Assembly (NCBI RefSeq): GCF_012939995.1
Contig: NZ_SPMZ01000064.1
Coordinates: 1-36,766, forward strand
Reading direction: 5' to 3'
From: Candidatus Competibacter phosphatis
Lineage (GTDB): Bacteria > Pseudomonadota > Gammaproteobacteria > Competibacterales > Competibacteraceae
DNA: 36,766 bases
How positions within the stretch are numbered: position 1 is the first letter of the stretch; each line of letters begins with the position of its first letter. Positions 26,924 to 36,766 of the stretch are shown here, piece by piece. A model generated the notes under the pieces. The model ran no database searches. It was not told the DNA's origin and was given only the letters and a program-made list of their open reading frames with translations. Position numbers and translations under genes: made by a program.

Positions 26924-28846
26924 ATGAGCGAAAACGCCAGTTCAAAGAATGCCTTGCCGGCCGCGAACGCGGACCCGGTCCTGTCGGTTCTGTACGAGCA
27001 GGGTTTGTTGAGCGATCTGGATGTGCATTTCGCTCGCTTCATGAATCGGCTGGCGGACGGGGGCTCGCCGGATCTGGCACTGGCGGCGGCGCTGGCCAGC
27101 CACGCCAGTGGGCAGGGCGATATCTGCATCAACCTGCGCCAGTGGGCGCGGCGGCGGTCATGGGGTGCCGAGACGGAATCGGCCGAACCGTCGCCGGTCG
27201 CGCCGCCGCCGGTCGGCGATTGGTTGGCGAGCTTGCGAGCCAGTTCGGTGGTGGGCCGTCCGGGGGAGCGCCAGCCGCTGGTGCTCGATCGGCGCGGCCG
27301 GCTGTACCTGTACCGCTATTGGGAATATGAACAGTGCTTGGCGGACGATCTGCTGCGACGATCCCAGGCGGCGTCGCCGAGTGTGGACGAGGCACGGTTG
27401 CGCGCCGATCTGGACCGTTTGTTTCCGCATCATCCGCAACTGAGCGGCCCGGACTGGCAAAAGGTGGCGGCGGCGGTGGCGGCCCTGAAGCAGGTCTGCG
27501 TGATTTCCGGTGGACCCGGTACCGGCAAGACCAGCACGGTGTTGCGCATCCTGGCGTTGTTGGCCGGGCAGGCGGTCGAACGGCCGTTGCGTATCGCCCT
27601 GGCCGCGCCGACCGGCAAGGCGGCGGCTCGCTTGCAGGAGTCGATCCGCGCCGCCAAGCCGTTGCTGGATCTGGAAGCGGAGCAGTTGGCGCAGATTCCC
27701 GAAGAAGCGTCCACCTTGCACCGTCTGCTCGGTGCCCGGCCGGATTCGGTCTATTTCCGCTACAACCGCGATGACCCGTTGCCGCTGGACGTGCTGGTGG
27801 TGGACGAGGTGTCGATGGTGGGTTTGGCGCTGCTGGCCAAGACCGTGACGGCGCTGCCGGCCGAGGCGCGGCTGATTCTGCTGGGCGACAAGGATCAGTT
27901 GGCTTCGGTGGAGGCGGGGGCGGTGCTGGGCGATCTGTGCGCCGGGGCCGGCCGTTTCTCGCCGGAGTTCCAAATGCAGTTGGCGACACTGACCGGCGAA
28001 CCGCTGCCGCGTGGCCGGGAGTCCTCGTCGCCGCTGGTCGATGCCATCGTGTTGTTGCGCCACAGTTATCGCTTCGGCGCGGACAGCGGTATCGGCGCGC
28101 TGGCGCGAGCGGTGAACAGAGGAAAATCGACCGAGGCGCTGGACTTGCTGGTCGGTGCGCCGCACGAGGATATCGTTTGGCAGGAACTGGCCGATCCCGC
28201 CGATTTGCCGGAATGGTTGGCGGAACCGGTGACGGCGGGGTTCGCGCCCTATCTGCGGGCGGTGCGGGAAGGGGCCGGACCGGCGGCGGTGTTCGAGCAG
28301 TTCAACCGGTTCCGGGTGTTGGCGGCGCTGCGCGGTGGGCCGTTTGGAGTGGAGGCGCTGAATCGTCTGTGCGAGGCGGCGCTGTTCGCCCAAGGGCTGA
28401 TCGATACCCACTCGATCTGGTACGCGGGTCGGCCGGTGATGGTGGTCCGCAATGACTACAACCTGCGACTGTTCAACGGCGATATCGGCATGACCCTACC
28501 GGACCCGGACGCGCCGGAGCGGGTGAAGGTGTTTTTTCTGGGCAACGACGGGGCGCTGCGGAGTTTCGCGCCGGCCCGGCTGCCGGAGCACGAGACCGTG
28601 TACGCGATGACGGTGCATAAGAGCCAGGGCTCGGAGTTCGAGCAGGTGCTGGTGGTGACCCCGAGCGAGCCGTCGCCGGTGTTGAGCCGCGAGCTGCTGT
28701 ACACGGCTTTGACGCGGGCGAAGCGGGAGGCGATGTTTTACGGTGTGCCCGAGGTGTTCGCGGCGGCGGTTGGGCGGCGGTTGCGGCGCTCGTCGGGCCT
28801 GCGGGATCGCTTGTGGGTGGAGCCGAGAACGAGGAGGGATCGGTGA
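26924..28846 (+). CDS. recD: RecBCD exonuclease V subunit RecD
   Basis: RecD is the 5'-3' helicase subunit of RecBCD and controls its nuclease. The ~640-residue product has LLSDLDVHFARF and LAAALASHASGQGDICI at the N-terminus. Walker A GGPGTGKTSTVLRIL, APTGKAAARLQESI, VVDEVSMVGLALL, LLGDKDQLASVEAGAVLGDL and the C-terminal AMTVHKSQGSEFEQVLVV with YTALTRAK follow. All superfamily-1 motifs are present. I prefer the ATG at 26924 (AGGA at 26912-26915); ATG 26906 is possible. It is transcribed away from recB across only ~150 bases, unlike the usual recB-recD co-directional order. Confidence 0.93.
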   Translation: MSENASSKNALPAANADPVLSVLYEQGLLSDLDVHFARFMNRLADGGSPDLALAAALASHASGQGDICINLRQWARRRSWGAETESAEPSPVAPPPVGDWLASLRASSVVGRPGERQPLVLDRRGRLYLYRYWEYEQCLADDLLRRSQAASPSVDEARLRADLDRLFPHHPQLSGPDWQKVAAAVAALKQVCVISGGPGTGKTSTVLRILALLAGQAVERPLRIALAAPTGKAAARLQESIRAAKPLLDLEAEQLAQIPEEASTLHRLLGARPDSVYFRYNRDDPLPLDVLVVDEVSMVGLALLAKTVTALPAEARLILLGDKDQLASVEAGAVLGDLCAGAGRFSPEFQMQLATLTGEPLPRGRESSSPLVDAIVLLRHSYRFGADSGIGALARAVNRGKSTEALDLLVGAPHEDIVWQELADPADLPEWLAEPVTAGFAPYLRAVREGAGPAAVFEQFNRFRVLAALRGGPFGVEALNRLCEAALFAQGLIDTHSIWYAGRPVMVVRNDYNLRLFNGDIGMTLPDPDAPERVKVFFLGNDGALRSFAPARLPEHETVYAMTVHKSQGSEFEQVLVVTPSEPSPVLSRELLYTALTRAKREAMFYGVPEVFAAAVGRRLRRSSGLRDRLWVEPRTRRDR

Positions 28847-29086
28847 GCGGCGGGATCGACGAAGCGAAGTGACGGGATACATCGACGTTCGGTGAGGAAG
28901 AATTTTAACGGACTGGGATGGTGGCAATAAAATTTTCGAGTCTTGCATCCAAATCCTATTGGGTTCCGTAATTCAGGGTGTGAATCAGGTCATCCCGATC
29001 TTAGCCTTCGAGAGTGTTGGAATGCTCGGATTATTTGGATGGATCATTGAATCCAAGACAACTGAAAATTTTGAGGAGATAAAACC

Positions 29087-29488
29087 ATGCCCTGTAGTTC
29101 AGCCGGATATATCGTGCAAAATGGTACCAGTTGGAAACAACAATCAAGCGCCGATGTAAAATCTCAGTCGAAAAGTGCCGAATCTCATGCCGAACGCGAG
29201 GCATATAAAGGATTTGGCAACAAATCCGGTCCCTATTTGATTGTCCAGGATGCTTTTCCCTGTTTCGATAAGTGCCATCAATATTTCTTGAAAAAAGATA
29301 ATATCATTATTAAGGTAACCGCAGATAATACCTTTGATGGCAACAGTTATGTGAAAGAGAAGCTGATCACAGGATTAGGAACCTTGCCATGTTATATTTA
29401 CTATCATGCTGGAGCGGCAACATTTAGCGTTGGAGTTCCGGGGCCTCCATTAGCTTTCCCGCCGCATCCCAGTCCAGCCGGCGTTTAG
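29087..29488 (+). CDS. Small protein with deaminase-like HAE and PCx3C motifs
   Basis: This 133-residue protein stands alone in A/T-rich DNA between recD and the type ISP-like gene, with a good GAGGAG ribosome site just upstream. The central part reads SHAEREAYKGF (H34-A-E36), then YLIVQDAFPCFDKCHQYFLKK (P58-C59-x3-C63), then a beta strand IIIKVTADN. The HxE plus PC-xn-C pair, with a strand before and a helix after, is the zinc site of the cytidine deaminase superfamily. The spacing is CxxxC rather than the commonest CxxC; variable spacing is known in that superfamily. The C-terminus is Pro-rich. No signal peptide is seen. It could be a free-standing toxin-type or nucleotide deaminase; the substrate is unknown and the call is tentative. 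Confidence 0.55.
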   Translation: MPCSSAGYIVQNGTSWKQQSSADVKSQSKSAESHAEREAYKGFGNKSGPYLIVQDAFPCFDKCHQYFLKKDNIIIKVTADNTFDGNSYVKEKLITGLGTLPCYIYYHAGAATFSVGVPGPPLAFPPHPSPAGV

Positions 29489-29516
29489 GAATGGGTTGAA
29501 GCGACTGAATTCGGAA

Positions 29517-32500
29517 TTAACCGGGCGGCTGTTCGATATGTTGATCGGCGCAGGCCCGGTAATTTTCGTCCAGCTTCGGGCGCAGCAGGACGAGCGCCGC
29601 AATTCGGCGAGCCATGCCGCTGAATTCCAATGCTTCATCGGCGGACAGCGGCCGACCCAGTAATTCCAATTCTCGATACGACAGCCATTTTTTCAATACT
29701 TGATAGCCGCCCAGCGTGAATTCCCATGCCGGGCGCGGCACGTTCTTCCAGTAGCAACCCGCGTTCAAATACACATCCAGCGTTTCCTCGCCCAGAGCGG
29801 GTTGTTCCATTGCCGTGAACGGGCGGCTTTCGGTTTTGCCTTTACCAGGCATGGTGACGCCGCCCTTGCCGGCATGGCCCCAACCGGCGGTGAGTTTGAG
29901 ATGTGTCGGGGTGAGCGGGGTGGAGTCGGCAACGGTCAGCAGGGCGATCTTGGCCAGTTCCGGGCGCGGCTTGCCTTGTTGACGCCGGGCAGTGGGGTTT
30001 CGGTGTTGAGCAGGGCGGCGATTTGCCGGCCCAGTTCGGCGGAGGTCAGCAGTCGTTCCTTTGTGGTGGGTAGCGGGATGCGCGGCCAGTCCTGGCGCAT
30101 GGCATCAGTATTTTCACAACGGTAATCAAAAGAATGCAGAATACTCAGGCAATGGAAAAATAAATCTTGCTCGTTACAAGAGGATTTTTCTAAATATTGA
30201 CTGGCTATTTTGCTTATGTTTGGCATTTTTCTCATGATTGTGAGAAGAATCAAGCAGCGTAGGCTTCAGGTATAATGGAAATCCTCTGGCTCCGCTATCC
30301 ATAAAGTTTAAGTCACTAAGAACTCTTATTGGTATTCCAGGTTCAATTATTGGTTTTCTAGTCCTGCCGGTAGTGAATAAAAAAAACATTATCATCAAAA
30401 ATATGGGGGAAATACTCGCTACGTTTTTCATCAAGTAATTTTGTTTCCGGCTCCCAATAAAGCCAACGAATATCGAAAGGCCGGTAAGCGTATCTGACGA
30501 TATTCTCGGAGCGGAATTTGCGTTTTTTGCAGGATTGCGCGTGTTTGCTTGGGATCGAACCGCGCGGTGATTTTCATCAAGCTCGGTGCAATTAGGCGCA
30601 TTTCCTCATCGCTAACCTTCGGATCGAAATACTGCTGCATCCGCTGTTCCAACACCGCGCGGTCGATGTCCACCAAGGCGTCGTCGCGGCTGGTTTTTAC
30701 GCCGGGGAAGGAGGCCGGAAGCAAATCCGGCAAAAGCGGCCAACTGAGATAATGGGCTTGCACCTGCATCGGCATGAACGGCAGGCCCAATTCCAGCGGC
30801 GGTTGCAACGATTGGTAATGCAGCTCTGTTGGCGGGTCGAGACTTTTCAGCAAATCCTCGCGCTTGGATTTCCCCCAGCAGTGACGAAAATGGAGGAGGG
30901 GACTGCTGTTTTTCGGGTTCCTCGCCAGCAAGGCAATCGCGGTTCCGACCTGGATGCCTTCCGGGTTGAAATCGGTGGAAAACACGCTGGGATCGGGCAA
31001 GCCTTCGGGTGTGAGCTTGCCGGTTTTGTACTTATCGCCGTTCAGGCAATCGATCCAAATCCGGTCGAACTTCTCCAAATACCGTTCCCGCATTCCGGTG
31101 AACGACAGCCCATCCAACCAGGAATAATTGGAGATGAAGCAGATCACCCCGCGCCCGCTGTGTTCGACGATGTGCCGTTCCGCCATCCGATAAAATCGCA
31201 CGTACAGATCGTTCAAGCCCTGGCCCTGCGGTGGTGGCGCGCGGCGGGTCTGGCGGTAGGCGCGGGTCAACTCCTGTTCCTCGTCGATCGCTACCCCGGC
31301 GAAGCCGTTGTACGGCGGATTGCCCAGAATCACCAGAATCCGCCGCTCCTGCTTCACCGCCCGCGCCGCGTTGTTCTCGGCCATCAATTCCGGAAAATTC
31401 AACGCCAGTTGCGCCATGCGCTTCTTGCCGTCCTCGTCCGGCGGTTGCCAGCCGGTCAGCGCATTGGTCAGATACACACCCAGTCGCTCCGTCTGGCCGG
31501 TCGCCTCATCCAAATCCAGCGCCGCGTCCCACTGGTGCAGCAGCAAACCCAATTGCAAATGCGCCACCACGTACGGCGCCGGCAACAGCTCGAAGCCGAA
31601 TACCCGCGCCAGCGCCGCCTGTTTCAGCCTGGCCCCGGCCGCATCGCCCAAGCCCTGTTCGTCCAGCCGCGCCTTGATGTGCCGCAACACTTCGGTCAAA
31701 TACGCGCCGGTCCCGCAACAGGGATCGAGCACGAGCACATTCGGATCGGCCAATCCGTCGGCGATATCCAGTTCCTCGCGCAGCACCGTGTCCACCCGCG
31801 CCACCATGTAGCGGACGATTTCCGGCGGCGTGTACCACACGCCCAGTTGCTTGCGCAGTTCCGGGTCGAAGGCGTGCAGGAACGGCTCGTAGAAATACTG
31901 CACCGCGCCGGCGGCCGCGAACTGGCCGAAGAACGCCGCGCGATCCACTCGGTTCAACACCCCGTTGACCCGATCCAGCACCTCGGCCAGGCCCAGCGGC
32001 AACAACCGCGACGGTTGCGACAATTGCTCGAACAGGGCGTGGATCATCGGCACCCGCAGCGTCCAACTCGCCAGCTTCCAGTTGAAGGCATCGCGTCGCT
32101 CGGGATTTTCCCCATGCCACAGCACCCAGGCCGAGAACACGCCATAGAATAAGGTCTGGATCAGCGTGGATCGGAAGAAATGCTCGCCGTCATCGGCCTC
32201 GAACCGCAGGCCCAGCGCGTTTTCCAGCGCCCCGCGCAGCGTCGCCAGCGCCGGCAAATCCGGCTTGTCCGCCAGCCGGGTCCGCGCGTCGCGGGCATAC
32301 GAGGCGAGGAACCAGGCGATGTCGCGAGGATTGTTCAGCGGCGCGGCGCACAACAATGCCCGCTGGAGAAATTCCAGCAGCCGTTCGCCGTGAGTCCTGG
32401 CGAAAGCGCGCGGCTGTCGCAGTCGGCACCAGAAATCCTCCGCCGAATCCGCCAGCCGGAATGTTTCCAGCACCGCCGGCTGACCCGCGTGGTCCGCGCC

Positions 32501-32881
32501 GACCAGCAGAAAATCCCGGTGGTTGGTGACCAGCACCAGCCGGTATTTCTCCCAATATTTGCCCACCTGCGCGCCGCCAGCGGTCAGCCAGCCATCTTCC
32601 GCCACGCTCTTGATCTCGACCACGCCGCGTTCCGGCAACTGGCCCGGCAACGGCTCGCTCGCGCCCTTGGGGAGTTGACCGGCGATGAACAAACCGGCGT
32701 CCGGGCTGCCGGCTCCGGTATTTTTCAACTGCGACACCGCCAGCACGCGCGGTTTCAGCGTCTCCCCGACCGCGTTCAGCAGGTTGATCAGCGCCGGGTA
32801 GTAGGAGGTTTCCTTGACGCCGCCGCCGGTGGCGCGGATCTCGTTCAGAGCGGCGAAGTAGGCTTCAGCGGGAGATTGCAT
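29517..32881 (-). pseudogene. Type ISP-like restriction-modification enzyme (N6-adenine methylase), four frameshifts
   Basis: Single-chain enzymes of this class combine nuclease, methylase and specificity parts. From MQSPAEAYFAALNEIRA (32881) the joined product has ~1120 residues. The N-terminal SPDAGLFI...GVVEIKSVAEDG resembles a PD-(D/E)xK nuclease. VLDPCCGTGAYL and ILGNPPYNGF are the AdoMet-binding and catalytic motifs of N6-adenine methylases. The C-terminal region (DWPRIPLPTTKERL, WEFTLGGYQVLKKWLSYRE) is typical of type ISP specificity domains. The first ~815 residues are intact. Breaks occur at T6 30523-30528, A8 30379-30386, T5 30226-30230 (one base too many each) and near 29973-29980 (one too few). 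Each join restores sensible protein, for example RKFRSENIVRYAYRPFDIRW. The tail is A/T-richer than the body. Confidence 0.82.
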
Positions 32882-32994
32882 GGGGTTTCGCGCGTTGGAG
32901 AAATTAAACAATGATACAGAATAGTGGCATGCTAGCGCTTCGTCAGTGGCCGAGGCATTGGCTTGGCTCGGATTCATGCGCGGCCATGCCGAAC

Positions 32995-33023
32995 TTGACA
33001 TAAGTAGCCTTCCTGCCTATAGT
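32995..33023 (+). promoter_or_regulatory. Near-consensus sigma70 promoter of the str operon
   Basis: TTGACA (32995-33000) is a perfect -35 box and TATAGT (33018-33023) is one mismatch from TATAAT, with an exact 17-base spacer. It leaves an ~82-base leader before rpsL at 33113. A strong promoter is expected here because ribosomal protein and elongation factor genes follow. No attenuator or S7-binding structure was sought base by base. Confidence 0.85.
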
Positions 33024-33112
33024 TCCGCCTCTTTGCGGGCCTGGGCGTTCGACCGGCGCGGGTCCGCCGCTAGATTGAGTGAATTTCAAAGCCTTATCTG
33101 GAGTAAGGGGCA

Positions 33113-33487
<375 letters not shown>

Positions 33488-33520
33488 GTTTCGCTTTAGC
33501 AGATTGCGATTGAGGCGGTT

Positions 33521-33991
33521 ATGCCGAGAAGAAGAGAAGTTCCCAAGCGCGTCATCCTCCCCGATCCCAAGCACGGGAGCGAGATGCTGGCCAAGTTCGT
33601 CAACATGATGATGGAGCGCGGCAAGAAGTCCGTGGCCGAGAAGATCGTCTACGGCGCGCTCGATGCCATAGCCGAAAAGGGCAAGGACGATCCGATGGGC
33701 TTGCTGGAGCAGGCGCTGGACAACGTTCGCCCGGTGGTCGAGGTCAAGTCCCGCCGGGTCGGCGGCGCCACCTACCAAGTCCCGGTGGAAGTGCGCTCGG
33801 TGCGACGGACTGCCTTGGCCATGCGCTGGCTCATCGACGCTTCCCGCAAGCGCGGCGAGAAATCCATGGCCCGCCGCCTGGCCGGCGAGCTGCTGGATGC
33901 CGCCGAGAGTCGCGGCACCGCCGTCAAGAAGCGGGAAGACGTACACCGCATGGCGGAAGCCAACAAGGCTTTCGCCCATTATCGCTGGTAA
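33521..33991 (+). CDS. rpsG: 30S ribosomal protein S7
   Basis: S7 nucleates assembly of the 30S head by binding 16S rRNA and, in E. coli, represses its own operon. The 156-residue product starts [20 protein letters not shown] and contains [34 protein letters not shown] and the C-terminal [17 protein letters not shown]. All is as expected. It begins 33 bases after rpsL and ends 17 bases before fusA, consistent with one transcript. No oddities. Confidence 0.98.
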   Translation: MPRRREVPKRVILPDPKHGSEMLAKFVNMMMERGKKSVAEKIVYGALDAIAEKGKDDPMGLLEQALDNVRPVVEVKSRRVGGATYQVPVEVRSVRRTALAMRWLIDASRKRGEKSMARRLAGELLDAAESRGTAVKKREDVHRMAEANKAFAHYRW

Positions 33992-34008
33992 GTCGCGAGG
34001 ATTGAGTT

Positions 34009-36108
34009 GTGGCCCGCAAAACCCCCATCGAGCGCTATCGCAACCTCGGCATCATGGCCCATATCGATGCCGGTAAGACGACCGTGACCGAGCGCATCCT
34101 GTTCTACACAGGCGTCTCTCACAAGCTGGGCGAGGTGCACGATGGCGCCGCCACCATGGACTGGATGGTGCAGGAACAGGAACGCGGCATCACCATCACC
34201 TCCGCCGCGACCACCTGTTTCTGGCATGGCATGGCCGGCCAGTTCGAGGAACATCGCGTCAATATCATCGATACGCCCGGCCACGTCGACTTCACCATCG
34301 AGGTCGAGCGCTCGCTGCGGGTGCTGGATGGCGCTTGCGCGGTGTTCTGCGCGGTGGGCGGAGTAGAGCCGCAATCCGAAACCGTTTGGCGGCAGGCCAA
34401 TAAATACGGCGTGCCGCGACTGGCGTTCGTCAACAAGATGGACCGCGCCGGCGCCGATTTTCTGCGGGTGGTGCAGCAACTCCAGGATCGCCTGGGCGCC
34501 TATCCGGTGCCGCTGCAGCTCCCGATCGGTGCCGAGGATAAATTCAAGGGCGTGGTCGATCTGATCAAGATGCAGGCGGTCTGGTGGGATGAAGACAGCC
34601 TTGGCATGAAATTCGAGTACGGCGACATTCCCGCCGAGATGCAAGCCGCTTGTGAGGCTTGGCGCGAAAAGATGGTCGAGGCCGCCGCCGAAGCCTCCGA
34701 CGAGATGATGGAAAAGTATCTGGAAGGCGAGCCGCTGAGCGAGGACGAGATCCACGCCGGCTTGCGTGCCCGCACCGTCAAGGGCGAGATCGTGCCGGCC
34801 TTGTGCGGCTCGGCTTTCAAGAACAAAGGCGTGCAGGCGATGCTGGACGCGGCGGTGCGTTACTTGCCGTCGCCGATCGACAAGCCGCCGGTCAAGGGCG
34901 TGCTGGACGATGCCGCCGAAAGCGAGGGTGAACGGCCGGCCGACGACGGTGCGCCGTTCGCGGCCCTGGCCTTCAAGATCGCCACCGATCCTTTCGTCGG
35001 TACCCTGACCTTCATCCGCTGCTACTCCGGCGTGATCAATTCCGGGGACTCGGTTTACAACCCGGTCAAGAGTCGGCGCGAGCGTATCGGTCGTCTGGTG
35101 CAGATGCATGCCAACAGCCGTGAGGAAATCAAGGAAATTCGCGCCGGCGACATTGCCGCCTGTGTCGGTCTGAAGGACGTGACCACCGGCGATACCCTGT
35201 GCGATGCCGATAAAGTCATCACCCTGGAGCGGATGGAATTCCCCGAGCCGGTGATCGCGGTGGCGGTCGAGCCCAAGACCAAGGCTGATCAGGAAAAGAT
35301 GGGCATCGCCCTGAGCAAGCTGGCGCAGGAAGATCCCTCGTTCCGGGTTCACACCGATCCCGAATCGGGGCAGACCATCATTTCCGGCATGGGCGAATTG
35401 CACCTGGAGATCATCGTCGACCGTCTCAAGCGCGAGTTCAAGGTGGACGCCAACGTCGGCAAGCCGCGCGTCGCCTACCGCGAAACCATCCGCAAGACGG
35501 TGGAGCAGGAAGGCAAGTTCGTGCGCCAGTCCGGCGGGCGCGGTCAGTATGGCCATGTCTGGCTGCGACTGGAACCGCGCGAGCCCGGTGAGGGCTACGA
35601 GTTCGTCAACGCCATCGTCGGCGGCGTGGTACCTCGCGAATACGTCCCGGCGGTGGATAAGGGCGTGCAGGAGCAAATGGAGAAGGGCGTGTTGGCCGGC
35701 TATCCCGTGGTGGATGTCAAGGTCACCATCTTCGACGGTTCCTACCACGAAGTCGATTCCAGCGAAATGGCTTTCAAGATCGCCGGATCGATGGGTTTCA
35801 AGGAGGGCGCCCTCAAGGCCGGCGCGGTGCTGCTGGAGCCGATCATGAAGGTCGAAGTGGTGACCCCCGAGGATTACATGGGTGACGTGATGGGCGACCT
35901 CAACCGTCGTCGCGGCATCCTCCAGGGCATGGACGATTCGCCGTCGGGCAAGGTGATCCGCGCCGAAGTGCCGTTGGCCGAGATGTTCGGTTATGCCACC
36001 GATCTGCGCTCGGCCACTCAGGGCCGCGCAACCTATTCCATGGAATTCGCCAAGTACAACGAAGCCCCCGCCAATATCGCGGAGGCGGTGATCAAGAAAG
36101 CCTCCTGA
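34009..36108 (+). CDS. fusA: Elongation factor G
   Basis: EF-G is the GTPase that drives tRNA-mRNA translocation and, with RRF, ribosome recycling. The 699-residue product starts at GTG ([25 protein letters not shown] by initiator rule). It carries G1 AHIDAGKTT, the switch region [15 protein letters not shown]3 DTPGHVDF, G4 NKMD and a G5-like CGSAFKNKG. Domains II-V follow to a normal C-terminus. The gene is co-directional with rpsG and tuf, with a 53-base gap to tuf. No second fusA is needed to explain it. Confidence 0.98.
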   Translation: MARKTPIERYRNLGIMAHIDAGKTTVTERILFYTGVSHKLGEVHDGAATMDWMVQEQERGITITSAATTCFWHGMAGQFEEHRVNIIDTPGHVDFTIEVERSLRVLDGACAVFCAVGGVEPQSETVWRQANKYGVPRLAFVNKMDRAGADFLRVVQQLQDRLGAYPVPLQLPIGAEDKFKGVVDLIKMQAVWWDEDSLGMKFEYGDIPAEMQAACEAWREKMVEAAAEASDEMMEKYLEGEPLSEDEIHAGLRARTVKGEIVPALCGSAFKNKGVQAMLDAAVRYLPSPIDKPPVKGVLDDAAESEGERPADDGAPFAALAFKIATDPFVGTLTFIRCYSGVINSGDSVYNPVKSRRERIGRLVQMHANSREEIKEIRAGDIAACVGLKDVTTGDTLCDADKVITLERMEFPEPVIAVAVEPKTKADQEKMGIALSKLAQEDPSFRVHTDPESGQTIISGMGELHLEIIVDRLKREFKVDANVGKPRVAYRETIRKTVEQEGKFVRQSGGRGQYGHVWLRLEPREPGEGYEFVNAIVGGVVPREYVPAVDKGVQEQMEKGVLAGYPVVDVKVTIFDGSYHEVDSSEMAFKIAGSMGFKEGALKAGAVLLEPIMKVEVVTPEDYMGDVMGDLNRRRGILQGMDDSPSGKVIRAEVPLAEMFGYATDLRSATQGRATYSMEFAKYNEAPANIAEAVIKKAS

Positions 36109-36161
36109 AGCGTTTTGCTGAAGACGGTTGTTGAAGATTTGAATCGGATGGAGTGAGTACG

Positions 36162-36766
36162 GTGTCCAAAGAAAAGTTTGAGCGCAGCAAGCCGCACGTC
36201 AACGTGGGGACGATTGGCCACGTAGACCACGGCAAGACCACGCTGACGGCGGCGATCACGAAGGTGATGGCGACGCAATTCGGTGGCGAATTCAAAGCCT
36301 ACGACCAGATCGACTCCGCGCCGGAAGAAAAGGCGCGCGGCATCACCATCGCCACGGCGCATGTGGAATACCAATCGCCCAAGCGGCACTACGCCCACGT
36401 CGACTGCCCCGGGCACGCCGACTACATCAAGAACATGATCACCGGCGCCGCGCAGATGGACGGTGCCGTACTGGTGGTCTCGGCCGCCGACGGCCCGATG
36501 CCGCAAACCCGCGAGCACATTCTACTGGCGCGTCAGGTCGGGGTCCCGTGCATCGTGGTCTACCTCAACAAAGCCGACATGGTCGACGACGCCGAACTGC
36601 TCGAACTGGTAGAAATGGAAGTGCGGGAACTGCTCAGCAGCTACGACTTCCCCGGCGACGACGTCCCCATCGTCACCGGCAGCGCGCTCAAGGCCCTGGA
36701 AGGCGACCAAAGCGACATCGGCGAACCCTCGATCCTCAAACTGGTCGACGCCATGGACGCCTACAT
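36162..36766 (+). CDS. tuf: Elongation factor Tu, N-terminal part (cut by window end)
   Basis: EF-Tu delivers aminoacyl-tRNA to the ribosome. Reading begins at GTG 36162, with GGAG (36150-36153) eight bases upstream. It gives [19 protein letters not shown], then G1 [23 protein letters not shown]3 [15 protein letters not shown] and G4 NKAD. The last reads Ala where most EF-Tu have Cys (NKCD). About 201 residues are present, half of the usual ~394; the rest lies beyond the window. As the gene after fusA this is the tufA position. Confidence 0.97.
   Translation, partial: MSKEKFERSKPHVNVGTIGHVDHGKTTLTAAITKVMATQFGGEFKAYDQIDSAPEEKARGITIATAHVEYQSPKRHYAHVDCPGHADYIKNMITGAAQMDGAVLVVSAADGPMPQTREHILLARQVGVPCIVVYLNKADMVDDAELLELVEMEVRELLSSYDFPGDDVPIVTGSALKALEGDQSDIGEPSILKLVDAMDAY

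Noticed and set aside
30752..32152. Long open frame (466 codons) on the plus strand
   Set aside because: Antisense to the type ISP-like methylase region containing DPCCGTG and NPPY; composition is that of a shadow frame.
33979..35748. Long open frame (589 codons) on the minus strand
   Set aside because: Antisense to fusA, which is complete and canonical.

Overview
The window reads as chromosomal DNA of a GC-rich gammaproteobacterium. The evidence is the str operon start (rpsL-rpsG-fusA-tuf), the mutY-yggX pair, ilvD, RecB and RecD subunits, and a FimX-like cyclic-di-GMP receptor. A Candidatus Competibacteraceae-type lineage would fit, but that is only an impression from protein flavour. Housekeeping DNA is interrupted by at least three accessory blocks.

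Layout. (1) 1-334: the 3' end of a Tn5/IS4-type transposase plus its terminal inverted repeat, cut by the window edge. (2) 450-2502: A/T-richer DNA with a secreted protein, an M23-type protein and an alpha/beta hydrolase, possibly an effector/immunity cluster. (3) 2991-16247: a 13.2-kb integrative element in the 3' end of tRNA-Phe. It is bounded by a 46-bp direct repeat, with a tyrosine integrase beside the intact tRNA. Its cargo is a zinc-ribbon protein, a type III restriction-modification pair (mod-res) and a three-gene operon: a TIGR04255-family protein, an unknown protein and a permuted papain-fold-like protein. Its core module is AlpA-like regulator, 58-aa protein, PriCT-2/Toprim/DUF3987 primase-like protein and a Cys-rich protein, divergent from a ribbon-helix-helix gene and the integrase. 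No capsid or conjugation genes are visible, so it looks like a phage-satellite-like or IME-type island carrying defence genes. (4) 16203-28846: tRNA-Phe, yggX, mutY, an NAD(P)-binding epimerase, the FimX-like protein, ilvD, recB and a divergent recD. (5) 29087-32881: an A/T-rich small deaminase-like gene and a broken type ISP-like restriction-modification gene. (6) 32995 to the end: a near-consensus sigma70 promoter driving rpsL-rpsG-fusA-tuf (tuf cut by the window end).

A cross-cutting feature is single-base frame disruption. I count about 13, most at short homopolymers, in the transposase, hydrolase, res, mod, integrase, recB and type ISP genes. One lies in recB, which is normally intact, so sequencing or assembly error is a serious explanation; decay or phase variation of restriction genes is the alternative. 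Genes with one disruption (res, integrase, recB) are listed as CDS over their full reconstructed span. Those with several, and the edge transposase, are listed as pseudogene. The candidate novel biology is the TIGR04255/unknown/papain-like operon, the deaminase-like orphan, and the satellite-like element as a whole.
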